A stretch of DNA of 53,619 bases from a bacterium (GCA_028712365.1 JAQTQE010000011.1:1-53619), one strand, 5' to 3'. Shown: positions 25,887 through 35,638, numbered from the stretch's first letter. Numbers and translations: made by a program. The notes: generated by a model not told the origin, from the letters alone.

Positions 25887-26963
25887 ATGAAAAATTTGAA
25901 ACCCAGTTTTGATGCAGTAGGTATTGACATTGGCACGCATACTATAAAGATCGCCTACCTGAAAAATGATACCCTCACCAAATTAGGTTTGCGCGAAATC
26001 AGTCCCGATACCGCCCTCACCACCATGCCTGCCGAAGAGAAAGACAAGCTTATCGAAAACGTCCTTAAGCAAGTGATCACGGAAAACCAGGTTAACATCA
26101 AGAAGGCCATTATCTCCATTAGCGGAGATGCTGTTGTGGTCCGCTATATTATCCTGCCGAAGATGTCCCAGAAGGACCTGGAAACCACCATTAAGTTTGA
26201 AGCTGAACCTTATATTTCTTTCCCGATCGACCAGGCGATCCTGGATTTCCAGATACTCGGCGATAATGAAGAAGAAGAGACCAAGCGGATGGATGTTTTG
26301 CTGGTCGCCGGTAAAAAGGAAATCATTGAGCGGCAGGTCAATGTAGTGAAAAATGTCGGCTTGCGGCCGGTGCTGATTGATGTCGATTCTTTTGCCTTGG
26401 AAAATCTTTATGACTTTAACCTGGGTGAAGATACCAATACCGGCAGTATTGTCCTGTTGAATATCGGCGCTACTTTTACTAATATTAACATCATTGATAA
26501 TGGAGTGTCCCGTTTTACCCGCGACGTATCGATTGCCGGTAATAACCTGACCAAAGCCCTGCAAAGGGACCTGCGGCTGGATTACCTGAAAGCCGAAGAA
26601 TTAAAGAAAAATAAAGGCGTGATCTTGTCCGAAGATGAAGAAGGAGATAAAGAATCAGAACAGATTTCCGATATCATCAAGCCTGTGTTCCATGAATTAT
26701 TAGGTGAAATACGTCGCTCCTTGGATTATTACCAGGCCCAATCCACTGAACGTTCGCTGAAGAAGATCATCTTGAGCGGCGGGACAGCCAGGATCAAAGG
26801 CATCGAAAAGATCATTACCCAGGAAACCAAGTTACCAGTCGAGAGGATCAATCCTTTTGAAAAAGTCAAATTGAACCTGAAAAATATCTCTAATGAACAA
26901 CTCGACGATATGCAACCGTTCTTTTCCGTATGTATGGGCCTGGCTCTTAGGGTCAGAAGCTAA
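25887..26963 (+). CDS. pilM: Type IV pilus assembly protein PilM (actin-like)
   Basis: 358 aa. AVGIDIGTHTIKIAYL is the phosphate-1 loop of the FtsA/actin-like PilM family. LPKMSQKDLETTIKFEAEPYISFP is the PilM core motif, and VLLNIGATFTNI and ILSGGTARIKGI are the later ATPase motifs. PilM sits on the inner face of the membrane and binds the N-terminal tail of PilN. A short charged insertion (EDEEGDKESEQ) lies near residue 250. Confidence 0.95.
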   Translation: MKNLKPSFDAVGIDIGTHTIKIAYLKNDTLTKLGLREISPDTALTTMPAEEKDKLIENVLKQVITENQVNIKKAIISISGDAVVVRYIILPKMSQKDLETTIKFEAEPYISFPIDQAILDFQILGDNEEEETKRMDVLLVAGKKEIIERQVNVVKNVGLRPVLIDVDSFALENLYDFNLGEDTNTGSIVLLNIGATFTNINIIDNGVSRFTRDVSIAGNNLTKALQRDLRLDYLKAEELKKNKGVILSEDEEGDKESEQISDIIKPVFHELLGEIRRSLDYYQAQSTERSLKKIILSGGTARIKGIEKIITQETKLPVERINPFEKVKLNLKNISNEQLDDMQPFFSVCMGLALRVRS

Positions 26964-26986
26964 TAAAATGAGGTGAGAGACAATCT

Positions 26987-27544
26987 ATGATCAAAATTAA
27001 CTTATTGCCGCGGGATATGCAGCGAGAAGAAGGGGCTAAAAAACAACTGCAGATTGCCATCTTGAGCATTATCTTGGTGATCTGCCTGCTTTTGGTGTGG
27101 TATGTAAGCATGTATACCAGTCTCATCAAAAAGCAGAAAGAACTGAAAACGGCGGAAGAAGAGCTGGAAAAGGTGAGCGTTTTAGTAGCGGCAGTAGAGC
27201 AGAAAAAAATGCAGAAAGAAGCTCTGGACCGTAAATGGGGTGTAGTTGAGAAGTTGCTGCAGGGCCGGTTTAAATGGGCGATGATCATGGATGAATTGCA
27301 GAAAAGCCTGCCCAAGAGCATCTGGCTTACCAGCTTGCAGGGCACTAAAACCGAAACCGGCAATCTGATCACGATCAACGGTATGTCTTTTGACCATTTC
27401 GCGATCGCTGATTTTGTCACCAACCTGGAAGATAATGAATATTTTGAAAATGTAGAGCTACTGAGTATTACGGAGGCCACCGGCGGCGATAAAAATACCC
27501 GGACCACTTTAAATTTTAATGTTACTTTGACCAGTAAACTATGA
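26987..27544 (+). CDS. pilN: Type IV pilus assembly protein PilN
   Basis: 185 aa. It begins MIKINLLPRD, the conserved cytoplasmic tail that docks into PilM. One membrane helix (~24-43) and a coiled coil (KKQKELKTAEEELEKV) follow, then a ferredoxin-like periplasmic domain. It pairs with PilO to link PilM to PilP and PilQ. The order pilM-N-O-P-Q is the standard alignment-complex operon. Confidence 0.93.
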   Translation: MIKINLLPRDMQREEGAKKQLQIAILSIILVICLLLVWYVSMYTSLIKKQKELKTAEEELEKVSVLVAAVEQKKMQKEALDRKWGVVEKLLQGRFKWAMIMDELQKSLPKSIWLTSLQGTKTETGNLITINGMSFDHFAIADFVTNLEDNEYFENVELLSITEATGGDKNTRTTLNFNVTLTSKL

Positions 27545-27577
27545 ACCAATGCCAGCGGGTAAAAGGAGGATATACTG

Positions 27578-28150
27578 GTGAAAATTGGAGATAAGAAAAA
27601 CTTACAACAAAAGCAAGCAATGATCATGGCGATCGTGATGTGCGTAGTTATCCTGTTTTTATTTAAAAATTTCGCTTATGATACGCTGCACGAGAAGATC
27701 CAGGGTGTTGACGTGAAACTGAATGAGGCCAAGGCTAAACTGGCTGATGCTAATTCCATCGCTGATAAAAAGGAATTGATTGATAAGGAATTGGCTACGT
27801 TACAGAATAAACTGGCGTATATGGGTGAAATGCTACCGCAAAAGAAAGAGATACCTAAATTCCTTAAGACCATTATTTCCCGGGCAAATGATAATACTAT
27901 CCGGATGATCTCTTTCCAACCGACTGCGTTAATTACCCGTGAATTCTATAATGAAGTGCCGGTCAGCGTCAATATCAGGGGATCATTCAATAGTCTAGGC
28001 CAGTTTTTCGCTAAAATCGGCAATCTCAACAGGATCGTAAATGTCGAAAATGTGCAGCTTTCGGCGTCTTCCGGTGATAATCTCCGGGAAACCATCAGTG
28101 CGGCATTCACCATTAAGACATTCACGTATACTGAAGGCGGTGGAAACTAA
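27578..28150 (+). CDS. pilO: Type IV pilus assembly protein PilO
   Basis: 190 aa from GTG at 27578, 8 nt after AAAGGAGG. It has one membrane helix (~14-32), a coiled coil (LNEAKAKLADANSIADKKELIDKE, about 45-70) and a C-terminal ferredoxin-like domain with LPQKKEIPKFLKTI and RGSFNSLGQFFAKI, typical of PilO. It heterodimerises with PilN in the periplasm. Its stop overlaps the next start (TAATG), so the two genes are translationally coupled. Confidence 0.92.
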   Translation: MKIGDKKNLQQKQAMIMAIVMCVVILFLFKNFAYDTLHEKIQGVDVKLNEAKAKLADANSIADKKELIDKELATLQNKLAYMGEMLPQKKEIPKFLKTIISRANDNTIRMISFQPTALITREFYNEVPVSVNIRGSFNSLGQFFAKIGNLNRIVNVENVQLSASSGDNLRETISAAFTIKTFTYTEGGGN

Positions 28151-28620
28151 TGAAAAAATATACTGGTATCATACTGCTGGCAGCTCTCTTCCTGGCACTG
28201 ACCGGGCAGTTGGTTTTCACGGCACCACAGGTTGAAGATCAATCATTGAGCGAAGAAGCAAAAAAGGAGATCGGACCTGGTTATGTTTACAAAGGCGGTA
28301 ATAACAGGGACCCATTTATCCCCCTGATAGGCAAGAGCGCTGGCCTGGATACAGCTGTGGGATTAGGGGTTAAAGGACTGGCCGCAGAAGTAGATATCAA
28401 ACTGTTATCCCTGAAAGGATATGTTTTCAGTCAGGCGCGTAAACATGCCTTATTTAAATCAGCTGATGGCAAAACATATGTCCTGGACCGGGGTAAATTA
28501 GTCGATGAACGTGGTTTGACCGTACCTGGGATCGCTGGTATAGTAAAAGCAGATAAAGTAGTACTGATCACCAAAAAGAACGTTATGAGAGAGTTTAAAT
28601 TAAGAGAGGAGAGTGAATAG
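28150..28620 (+). CDS. pilP: PilP-like pilot protein of the type IV pilus
   Basis: 156 aa. It has an N-terminal hydrophobic segment (4-24) that may act as a signal peptide, and no lipobox cysteine, although many PilP proteins are lipoproteins. GNNRDPFIPL is the RDPF motif of PilP, and the C-terminal beta-rich domain (LLSLKGYVF...HALFKSADGKTYVL) fits the PilP homology region. PilP bridges PilNO to the secretin PilQ. Sequence similarity looks weak, so the call rests partly on its place between pilO and pilQ. Confidence 0.8.
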   Translation: MKKYTGIILLAALFLALTGQLVFTAPQVEDQSLSEEAKKEIGPGYVYKGGNNRDPFIPLIGKSAGLDTAVGLGVKGLAAEVDIKLLSLKGYVFSQARKHALFKSADGKTYVLDRGKLVDERGLTVPGIAGIVKADKVVLITKKNVMREFKLREESE

Positions 28621-28624
28621 TATA

Positions 28625-30412
28625 ATGAAAAGATTAACGATTGCGAGTGTATTATTCGGTATCTTAGCTCTAGGATTGCATTTTACTTCTTTACCTGCTT
28701 TTAGCCAGCCAGAGGCAGAAATCGCCATTACTACTATTGAAACGGCTAATTTAGATTCTGCCAAAGCGGAAATTATTATTAAAGGTGATGGTGCTGTCAC
28801 TTATAAAGACTTTAAGGTGGCCAAGCCTCCGATGATCATTGTGGATGTTGCTAATGCTGTCTTTAAAGTAACCAATAAGAATATTCAAGTTAATCAGGGC
28901 CTGATAAAAAGTATCCGGTCCAGTCAATTTAAAGTAAAACCGCAAAAAAGTGTGCGCGTAGCTATCGATCTTAAAGAAATGGCTACCTATGAAGTAGTGA
29001 AAGGTGAAAATATAGTCACCGTGAAGATCGATCAGCCGGCAGCGACAGCTGCTGCCCCTAAAGAAGAGGCAGCTCCTGTGGAAGCGGTTAAAGAAGAACC
29101 AAAACCAGTAGTAGAGACTCCGGCTCCAGTGCCTGCTCCGGCTGTAGCTGAAGCTCCAGCCACGGTTGAAACGGCAGAGGCCACCGAAGAAGAAACTCCA
29201 GCCGCAGGTAAAAAAGAACAAACTATTTCCCTAGATTTTAAAGATGCTGATATCCGGGACGTGTTGAAGATCCTATCGGTTAAGAGCGGCATCAATATGG
29301 TTTATGGAGATGATGTAAAAGGATCTGTTACTATTCACCTGGATAAGGTTTCCTTCCAGGATGCTTTGAATATTATCCTGAGATTGACCGGGTTATCCTA
29401 TGATTATATTGCCGCTAATGTGATGAGGATCGCTACTCCGGCAACAGTAAAAATAGAACAATCCCAGGGTGTGACTCAGACCGGCGTGTTTGGCGTGAAT
29501 TACGCTAAAGCCGCGGAACTGATCCCGCTATTAAGCTCTTTATTAAGCGCCCAAGGAAAAATACAGGCAGATATCAGGACCAACAGCGTGATCGTTAGTG
29601 ATATTAGCGATAATATAAAAAAGGTAGTAGATATGATCAAGATCTTGGACGTGCCTACACCCCAGGTCATGATCGAAGCGCAAATAGTATCAGTCAATAA
29701 AGATGCCACTAAAGACTTAGGGATCAATTGGAACTTGACTAAGACCTGGACCGATACCGGCAGGAATCCGAACCAGGATACAGAAGCAGGTACGGACAAT
29801 GTTACCGGGAAGCAAGGTACGATCGATACTAGCGCTATTGGAGTGCCTACTCCGGCTTTGATCTCTCTTGGCAAAGTGTCTAATAAAGCCGGTGAATGGA
29901 CCAACCTGACCGCTACTTTGGGCGCGTTAGAGACCAAGGGTAAAGGTAAAGTGTTATCCAGCCCGAAAATAGCGACACTGAATAACCAGGAAGCATCTAT
30001 TCTGTCTGGTAAAAAAGTGGCTTATGTAAGTTCCTCCAATGTATCTTCCGGCGGAGCGACCCAGACTGTTGAATTCATCGATGTCGGTGTAAAACTGACC
30101 GTAACTCCGAGCATAAACCTGGATAAGAAAATAACCATGAAAATACACGCTGAAGTCAGTTCTATCGGCAACGTTCCGGCGGGAACAACAGTGCCGCCTC
30201 CAATAAGCACCCGTACCGCGGATACTAATATCCTGGCGGCTGATGGGGAAACACTAGTAATCGGTGGACTGATCGACGAGCAGGCAACTGAAGACCTATC
30301 AAGGGTGCCATTCATCGGTGAAATACCTATTATTGGCGCTTTATTTACGAATAAGAGTAACGTTAGTACAAAAACAGAATTGTTAGTGTTTATTACTCCG
30401 CATATAATGTAG
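28625..30412 (+). CDS. pilQ: Type IV pilus secretin PilQ
   Basis: 595 aa from the ATG at 28625; a GTG at 28613 overlapping pilP is the alternative. The order is signal peptide (~1-28), one AMIN domain (~30-130), a linker rich in Pro, Ala and Glu (~135-200), an STN/N0 domain (SLDFKDADIRDVLKIL onward), an N1 domain, and the secretin domain. The last contains VLSSPKIATLNNQEA, VPFIGEIPIIGALF and LLVFITPHI. It forms the outer-membrane pore for the pilus, which confirms a diderm cell. Only one AMIN domain is seen, where many PilQ proteins carry two. A strong terminator follows. Confidence 0.96.
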   Translation: MKRLTIASVLFGILALGLHFTSLPAFSQPEAEIAITTIETANLDSAKAEIIIKGDGAVTYKDFKVAKPPMIIVDVANAVFKVTNKNIQVNQGLIKSIRSSQFKVKPQKSVRVAIDLKEMATYEVVKGENIVTVKIDQPAATAAAPKEEAAPVEAVKEEPKPVVETPAPVPAPAVAEAPATVETAEATEEETPAAGKKEQTISLDFKDADIRDVLKILSVKSGINMVYGDDVKGSVTIHLDKVSFQDALNIILRLTGLSYDYIAANVMRIATPATVKIEQSQGVTQTGVFGVNYAKAAELIPLLSSLLSAQGKIQADIRTNSVIVSDISDNIKKVVDMIKILDVPTPQVMIEAQIVSVNKDATKDLGINWNLTKTWTDTGRNPNQDTEAGTDNVTGKQGTIDTSAIGVPTPALISLGKVSNKAGEWTNLTATLGALETKGKGKVLSSPKIATLNNQEASILSGKKVAYVSSSNVSSGGATQTVEFIDVGVKLTVTPSINLDKKITMKIHAEVSSIGNVPAGTTVPPPISTRTADTNILAADGETLVIGGLIDEQATEDLSRVPFIGEIPIIGALFTNKSNVSTKTELLVFITPHIM

Positions 30413-30432
30413 TAGAGGCGGTTATTTAGATT

Positions 30433-30483
30433 AAAAAAAGCGCGAGTTTAGGTGTGTAAAAAACCTTAAGTTCGCGCTTTTTT
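30433..30483 (+). terminator. Intrinsic terminator after pilQ
   Basis: The run AAAAAAGCGCGA (from 30434) pairs with TCGCGCTTTTTT (30472-30483), and the stem continues inward with near-matches (GTTTAGG against CCTTAAG). The T-run follows directly and the A-run precedes it, so it can work on both strands. It ends the pilus locus 22 bp before the next gene. Confidence 0.88.
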
Positions 30484-30504
30484 AATAAAATTAAAAGGTT
30501 TATT

Positions 30505-31029
30505 ATGGCAGAAAATATAGATATTGCGCTAGAGCATCTTAAGAATAATTTTTTGGATATCAGCATACATGAATTCCAGGGGATCATTAAAAAGGAACCG
30601 GCTAATTCCCTGGCTCATTTGTATTTAAGCCGGGCCCTGGAAAAAAAGGCCAATCAGGAGCAATCCCATGCGTTTTATTTGTTGGCCCTGGAGGAAGCTA
30701 AATTGGCTTTAAAGACCAGTGCCGGGTTGAATAAAGAGATCCATCAGCAGTTGATCAATATGTATCATAAATGTGATCAGCTTGATGTAGCCATCTTACA
30801 ATATAAAAGGCTTAGCGCTGAAAATCCCGGCAATGATTTTTTTGCTGAGTGCCTTAAACAAATATCCACTCTCTCCACGTTCAATATCAGTACTACACCC
30901 CAACCGGGAGAGAGAAAGAAAGACAATACCCTGGGCATGCTTTTCTTAGTGTTGGTAATAGGAGCCTTAGTTTTAATCGTAATATTCGGAGCGCTGCGTT
31001 ATTTCCAACTGAATTCTCCGCTTAAATGA
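30505..31029 (+). CDS. TPR protein with C-terminal membrane anchor
   Basis: 174 aa. Helical repeat segments (HEFQGIIKKEPANSLAHLYLSRALEKK and VAILQYKRLSAENPGND) look like tetratricopeptide repeats. A single membrane helix sits at ~144-165, close to the C terminus, so most of the protein faces the cytoplasm. Its stop overlaps the start of the O-antigen-ligase gene (ATGA), which ties it to polysaccharide export and not to the pilus locus upstream. The exact role is unknown. Confidence 0.7.
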   Translation: MAENIDIALEHLKNNFLDISIHEFQGIIKKEPANSLAHLYLSRALEKKANQEQSHAFYLLALEEAKLALKTSAGLNKEIHQQLINMYHKCDQLDVAILQYKRLSAENPGNDFFAECLKQISTLSTFNISTTPQPGERKKDNTLGMLFLVLVIGALVLIVIFGALRYFQLNSPLK

Positions 31030-32690
31030 CCGCCTTGCGACGTATGGCAATTTTGCTTTTCTTGTTCACCTCTCTTATTTCGCTTTTTCTGAATGCCAGT
31101 TGGGATCTCTGGGCCCAAACCCTGATCCATATCCTGACTTTGGTTATCCTGTCCATATACCTGCTCCATGTCACCTGGCAGAAAAAGGAAATGACTTTTT
31201 CTTATACTACCGCTGACTTATGGTATTTCCTGTATCTGGCTGGCATTTCTCTTTCCTATTTTTATTCTGTTAACCAGTATAATACCCGCAATGAGCTTTT
31301 TAATCATTTTAATTATTATCTTTTTTTCTATCTTGGGCCGCTGCTTTTAACAGGGGATCGTTGGCGTGATCTTTTCTTCAGGCTGCTTGGTATCGCTGCT
31401 GGTCTCATTGCCCTGGTCATACTGTGGCAAATTTGGTCTGGCCAACGAATAACCGGCGGTCCTTTACTTAATGCCAATATCGCCAGTAGTTTTTTTGTCC
31501 TGGTCATGCCGCTGTTGATCTACCGGCTAGTTTTGGCAATACGGGAGAAAAAGAACTTGGCCGGGTATTGCCCCGAGCTTGTTTTGATCATAATAGTCCT
31601 GGCTGGTCTGCTCGGGAACAGGTCTTTAGGCGGGTGGGTTAGCTTATATTTCAGCTTGCTTCTTTTCCTGGTTCTGAAGAGAAAAATATATAACAGTGGC
31701 AATAAGGCCCGGCCCGGGGGAAAATATGCCTTGGCCGCTCTTTTAATATCCGGCCTAGTGATCGTGTGCTTTATAGCGGCTAAGATGCGTGAGCCTGAAG
31801 TTTTTAACAGGTTTTTATGGTGGAGAGGGGCTATTAGCATGATCAAAGGCTATCCTCTTGGCGGAGTAGGCTTGGGTAATTTCGGGAGTATGTATCTGGT
31901 CTATAAAACCACAGGCTTGAATTCTCTCTATGCTCATAATCAGTTTTTGCAGCTCTGGACCGAGATCGGTGTTTTTAGCCTGTTGTTTTGGCTGCTTGGA
32001 TTTTATAGTGTAATAAGCAATACTCTCGTAAAATTGTCCAGCCAGGAGCCTCAAAAGCAATACCAGATCCTGGCCTTGATCTGCGGAATCAGCGGTTTAA
32101 TGGCTTATAACCTGATTGATTATAGCCTGGCCATACCGGCTATAGCGATCATCTGGTGGATTTTGCTGGGATTGCTGCGTCCAATGCTAATAACTAAGAC
32201 ATGCACCTTTAAGATAGGCGCTCTGTTCCGACTTGTTTATGTTCTTGCGGTTATTATACTGGGTATAATTATTGTGAAGCCATTTATGGCCAGCCAGCGT
32301 TATGTCAGTGGTATTATGTATCTTCGCCAAAATGATCTCTCCGCGGCAAGGAAAACACTGCAGAGCTCGATAAACTTAGATCCCCTCAATGCGCAAGCTT
32401 ACGGATTCTTATCGGATATCGCAAAAAAAGAAGGCGCTCTTGATGCTGCGGTGGAATATCTCCAAAAAGCGATTTCCCTGAATAGATATTTCGGGCCATT
32501 CCATCATAACCTGGCCCTGCTCTATGAAGACCAGAATAAACTTTCGCAAGCCATAGCTGAGGCTCAGGCTGCCTTAGCCTGTCACCGGCAAAAAGAGTTA
32601 TATCACTACACTCTCAGCCGGCTCTATCAAAAAGCTGGCCGTGCGCTTGAAGCAGAACAGGCATACGATCAATGGCGGAGACAACAATAG
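31026..32690 (+). CDS. O-antigen ligase/polymerase (WaaL/Wzy family) with C-terminal TPRs, copy 1
   Basis: 554 aa. About ten membrane helices fill residues 5-420. The large-loop motif GGVGLGNFG and the AHNQFLQLWTEIG segment (His304) fit the Wzy_C/WaaL family, which polymerises or ligates lipid-linked glycans. Residues ~430-554 form TPR repeats (ARKTLQSSINLDPLNAQAYG and following). TPR-fused Wzy_C proteins are common in uncultured diderms and in some protein O-oligosaccharyltransferases. Family membership does not tell polymerase, LPS ligase or pilin glycosylase apart. It overlaps a similar gene. Confidence 0.82.
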   Translation: MTALRRMAILLFLFTSLISLFLNASWDLWAQTLIHILTLVILSIYLLHVTWQKKEMTFSYTTADLWYFLYLAGISLSYFYSVNQYNTRNELFNHFNYYLFFYLGPLLLTGDRWRDLFFRLLGIAAGLIALVILWQIWSGQRITGGPLLNANIASSFFVLVMPLLIYRLVLAIREKKNLAGYCPELVLIIIVLAGLLGNRSLGGWVSLYFSLLLFLVLKRKIYNSGNKARPGGKYALAALLISGLVIVCFIAAKMREPEVFNRFLWWRGAISMIKGYPLGGVGLGNFGSMYLVYKTTGLNSLYAHNQFLQLWTEIGVFSLLFWLLGFYSVISNTLVKLSSQEPQKQYQILALICGISGLMAYNLIDYSLAIPAIAIIWWILLGLLRPMLITKTCTFKIGALFRLVYVLAVIILGIIIVKPFMASQRYVSGIMYLRQNDLSAARKTLQSSINLDPLNAQAYGFLSDIAKKEGALDAAVEYLQKAISLNRYFGPFHHNLALLYEDQNKLSQAIAEAQAALACHRQKELYHYTLSRLYQKAGRALEAEQAYDQWRRQQ

Positions 32691-34813
32691 TGTCCAAGAA
32701 AATTAACCTGTTTATTTTAATACTGGCAGCAGGCTTGCCTCTTTTTAACGGCGGTAAGGATTTTGGCGCTTTTTGGGTTACAACCATCCTGTTATGCGGC
32801 TCGGGTTTATGGGTACTCTCTCAACAGCGCCAGGGTGGGCGTATTACTATACCGGTTGCGCCTCATTTTAATACCTTGGCCGGGTGTTTCTATGGCCTGG
32901 TTTTCCTAAATATATTTTTCACTGTTTATATATACGCCACGGTTATCGAATGGATCAGGATAACAGGATACTTTATCTTCTACCTATTGTTAAGCTTATC
33001 CGCTGGCTGTGACCGGAAGGCTTTTACATCTCTAGGCCGGAATATGCTTTTCCTGGCCATATTTATCTCCCTGGTCGAAGCGATAATAATTATAGTCCAG
33101 AGCTTTATGCACCTGCCGCCGCGCGGCACTATGCCCAACGAAAATGTAGCCGCCTCTTATATTCTTATCGGCTTAATGGCTGCTATATCTTATCTTTTTT
33201 TTAGTTCCGGCGCTTCCCGTAGGAAAAAAGCCCTAGGTATCGTTTCCGTCCTGTTGTTATCAGCAGCACTGGCTTTATCACGTTCGCGCGGTGTCCTGAT
33301 CGCGCTGCTTGTGGCCTGCGGGGCCTTAAGTAAACTCAAGTTTAAAAAATGGGGCGTGATCTCGGTATTTTTAACGGTCCTGGGCATATTGGCATTTTTC
33401 CCGGTGCCTGTCTTTGATGCTGTTTTTAAGATCAATATCCCTTATAGCTACCGGAGATTGTATATCTGGCAAAGTGCCTGGGAGATCATGAAGGATCATC
33501 CCTGGTTTGGCTGGGGTTTGGGAAACTTTGGCCTGGCTTTTCCGCGCTATAATTTGCCGAGTCTTGATACTGTCCTGCGTTTTGGCAAAGTGACCCGTTT
33601 TGCCCATAATGAGTTTTTGCAAGTAGCCACGGAGATGGGTTTACCAGCCATGATCTTGTATGGCGCGATCATCGGTTACATTATTAAGACCGGTTGGCCC
33701 CTTAGCCGGCAGAAAAATATTACTTGGACACACGCCGCGGCCTACGCGTCTTTTATCGGTATCATCGTCCATAGCCTGGTTGATTTTAACCTTCATTTGC
33801 CGGGAATAACTTTTATGGCGATCATGCTGGGAACTATTCTTTTACTGGATACCAGCCTGGTCCAAGATCGGACCTATATCTTTCCAGGGACGGCCAGGAA
33901 AGCGGTTACCCTGTTCTTATCGTCAGTATTGGTGATAAATATATTATTCATTGTGGGGCATATTTACCTCTCCCGAGCGGAAAAAGGGGAAGCTGAAAAA
34001 GCGCCGGCGGCCGCGATCGTGAAAGCCTATAGGAAAGCGCAGTTTTTTAATCCCCTGAATAGTTATTATCATGAAAAGTTGGCTAGATTTTATGCCGGCC
34101 AGTATCAACAAGAGAATAATCTGTTGGCCGGGGAATTGGCCATTTCAGAGTATACCCAGGCTAGCCGTCTCAACCCGGAGGAAGCTTCATTTTATGAAGA
34201 ACTGTTCTATTTGTATTATGCTCTTGGTTCTCCGTTGCCGAATATGGAACAGAACTATGTCCAGGTTATGGCTCGTAATCCGCACCTCTTCAAACCCACC
34301 CTGGTCCTGGCAGTGTTCCATATGCAGCGCAGGAACTTCTGGCGCGCTATACAGTTGCTATCCGATGTAACCAAAGAAGAACCTAATTATTTAACCGCTT
34401 ATTATTACCTGGCTAAAGCTTATGAATCTCTTGGCGCTTTGGGCTCTGCCAGGGAGCAATATGAAATAATCGTGCGTAAAAGCGATCAACATCTGGAAAA
34501 GATAGCCCAAAGCAACTATGAACTAGAAGCTTTAAAAGTACCGCAAATGGAAGTTTTTACCCGTTTAGGGATCTTGTATAGCCAGGAGCGGCGGTATCCT
34601 CAAGCCGTAAGTTTGCTCAACCGGGCGCTAGTCCTGGCTCCGCATCAGCCTGAAATTTTAAATGCTTTAGCCGGCGCTTATTTCGGTCAGGAGAAATATC
34701 AAACAGCCTTGCCTTATGCCCGGGAAGACGTTTGTTTAGCCCCGCAGAATAAAGAGTTTAAGCAGAATCTGGGATTATGCCTGCAAAAGATCTCTACCCC
34801 CGGTAAACCTTAA
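32672..34813 (+). CDS. O-antigen ligase/polymerase (WaaL/Wzy family) with C-terminal TPRs, copy 2
   Basis: 713 aa. It overlaps copy 1 by 19 nt from ATG 32672, or starts at GTG 32690. The N-terminal ~430 residues are membrane helices with the same landmarks (GWGLGNFG; FAHNEFLQVATEMG with His312). A long periplasmic TPR tail (~440-710) follows, more extended than in copy 1. Side-by-side paralogues suggest a divided task, such as one polymerase and one ligase, or one lipid A and one protein acceptor. Proximity to the pilus locus makes pilin glycosylation possible but unproven. Confidence 0.82.
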   Translation: MAETTIVSKKINLFILILAAGLPLFNGGKDFGAFWVTTILLCGSGLWVLSQQRQGGRITIPVAPHFNTLAGCFYGLVFLNIFFTVYIYATVIEWIRITGYFIFYLLLSLSAGCDRKAFTSLGRNMLFLAIFISLVEAIIIIVQSFMHLPPRGTMPNENVAASYILIGLMAAISYLFFSSGASRRKKALGIVSVLLLSAALALSRSRGVLIALLVACGALSKLKFKKWGVISVFLTVLGILAFFPVPVFDAVFKINIPYSYRRLYIWQSAWEIMKDHPWFGWGLGNFGLAFPRYNLPSLDTVLRFGKVTRFAHNEFLQVATEMGLPAMILYGAIIGYIIKTGWPLSRQKNITWTHAAAYASFIGIIVHSLVDFNLHLPGITFMAIMLGTILLLDTSLVQDRTYIFPGTARKAVTLFLSSVLVINILFIVGHIYLSRAEKGEAEKAPAAAIVKAYRKAQFFNPLNSYYHEKLARFYAGQYQQENNLLAGELAISEYTQASRLNPEEASFYEELFYLYYALGSPLPNMEQNYVQVMARNPHLFKPTLVLAVFHMQRRNFWRAIQLLSDVTKEEPNYLTAYYYLAKAYESLGALGSAREQYEIIVRKSDQHLEKIAQSNYELEALKVPQMEVFTRLGILYSQERRYPQAVSLLNRALVLAPHQPEILNALAGAYFGQEKYQTALPYAREDVCLAPQNKEFKQNLGLCLQKISTPGKP

Positions 34814-34831
34814 TCCGTTTGAATGTTTTTC

Positions 34832-34860
34832 TTGTAAAAGTACCCTAATAATTATATAAT
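34832..34860 (+). promoter_or_regulatory. Near-consensus sigma70 promoter of the polysaccharide genes
   Basis: TTGTAA (34832-34837), 17-nt spacer, perfect TATAAT (34855-34860). It lies 10 nt before the methyltransferase start codon, so the transcript would have a very short or no leader. Confidence 0.65.
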
Positions 34861-34870
34861 AAATAAATAT

Positions 34871-35638
34871 ATGAAATTCAGTTTTGGTGAAAACTGGTTA
34901 AAATATCTGTCGGTTGTTTCCGAAGACAACATCGCGGCGGCGGAAAGATCGCTATGCCAGATGCTCGATGTCGCGAACTTGCAAGAGAAGACTTTCTTAG
35001 ACATTGGTTCTGGCAGCGGTTTGTTTTCGCTGGCCGCCAGGAATTTAGGAGCCAGGGTCTATTCGTTTGATTATGACCCGCGTTCGGTTGAATGCTCCGC
35101 AGAATTGAAACGGCGGTATTTTCCGGCAGACCCTGGCTGGCAAATCACCCAGGGTTCGATCCTGGAAACCGGGTTTTTACGGTCATTGGGGATGTTTGAC
35201 ATAGTCTATGCTTGGGGTGTGCTGCATCATACCGGTTCCATGTGGTCAGCCTTGAATAACGCGGGAGTGCCGGTTAAAGACCAGGGAGTATTATTTATCT
35301 CCATTTATAACGACCAGGGCTGGTTAAGTCAATACTGGTTGACCGTAAAAAAGTTATATAATAAAAATAAATTTAATCGGTGCATCATTATTTTATTCCA
35401 TCTGCCTTTCTTGTACGCGGGGCCCTGGTTGTTCCGTTTGCTTACTGGGCGGTTAAAGATCGAACGGGGTATGTCCTTGTGGTACGATATGCTAGATTGG
35501 CTGGGAGGGTATCCTTTTGAAGTAGCTACGGCCGGGAAAGTGATAGATTTTTATCGCGAGAGAGGATTTACCCTGGTCAAGGTCAAGACCTGCGGCAGGA
35601 AGCATGGTTGTAATGAATTTATTTTTACTAAGAAATGA
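34871..35638 (+). CDS. Class I SAM-dependent methyltransferase
   Basis: 255 aa. The SAM-binding motif I is FLDIGSGSGLFSLAA (about 42-56), followed by the acidic SFDYDP and the DIVYAWGVLHHTGSMW motif IV. The C-terminal half has a hydrophobic segment (IIILFHLPFLYAGPWLF) and WYDMLDWLGGYPFEVA. Such proteins are frequent in glycan loci, where they may O-methylate or cap a sugar. No acceptor can be named. No Shine-Dalgarno is visible before the start, in keeping with the close promoter. Confidence 0.8.
   Translation: MKFSFGENWLKYLSVVSEDNIAAAERSLCQMLDVANLQEKTFLDIGSGSGLFSLAARNLGARVYSFDYDPRSVECSAELKRRYFPADPGWQITQGSILETGFLRSLGMFDIVYAWGVLHHTGSMWSALNNAGVPVKDQGVLFISIYNDQGWLSQYWLTVKKLYNKNKFNRCIIILFHLPFLYAGPWLFRLLTGRLKIERGMSLWYDMLDWLGGYPFEVATAGKVIDFYRERGFTLVKVKTCGRKHGCNEFIFTKK

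Noticed and set aside
25983-26564. 193-codon minus-strand frame opposite pilM
   Set aside because: Composition is that of a reversed coding frame and no start signal is present.
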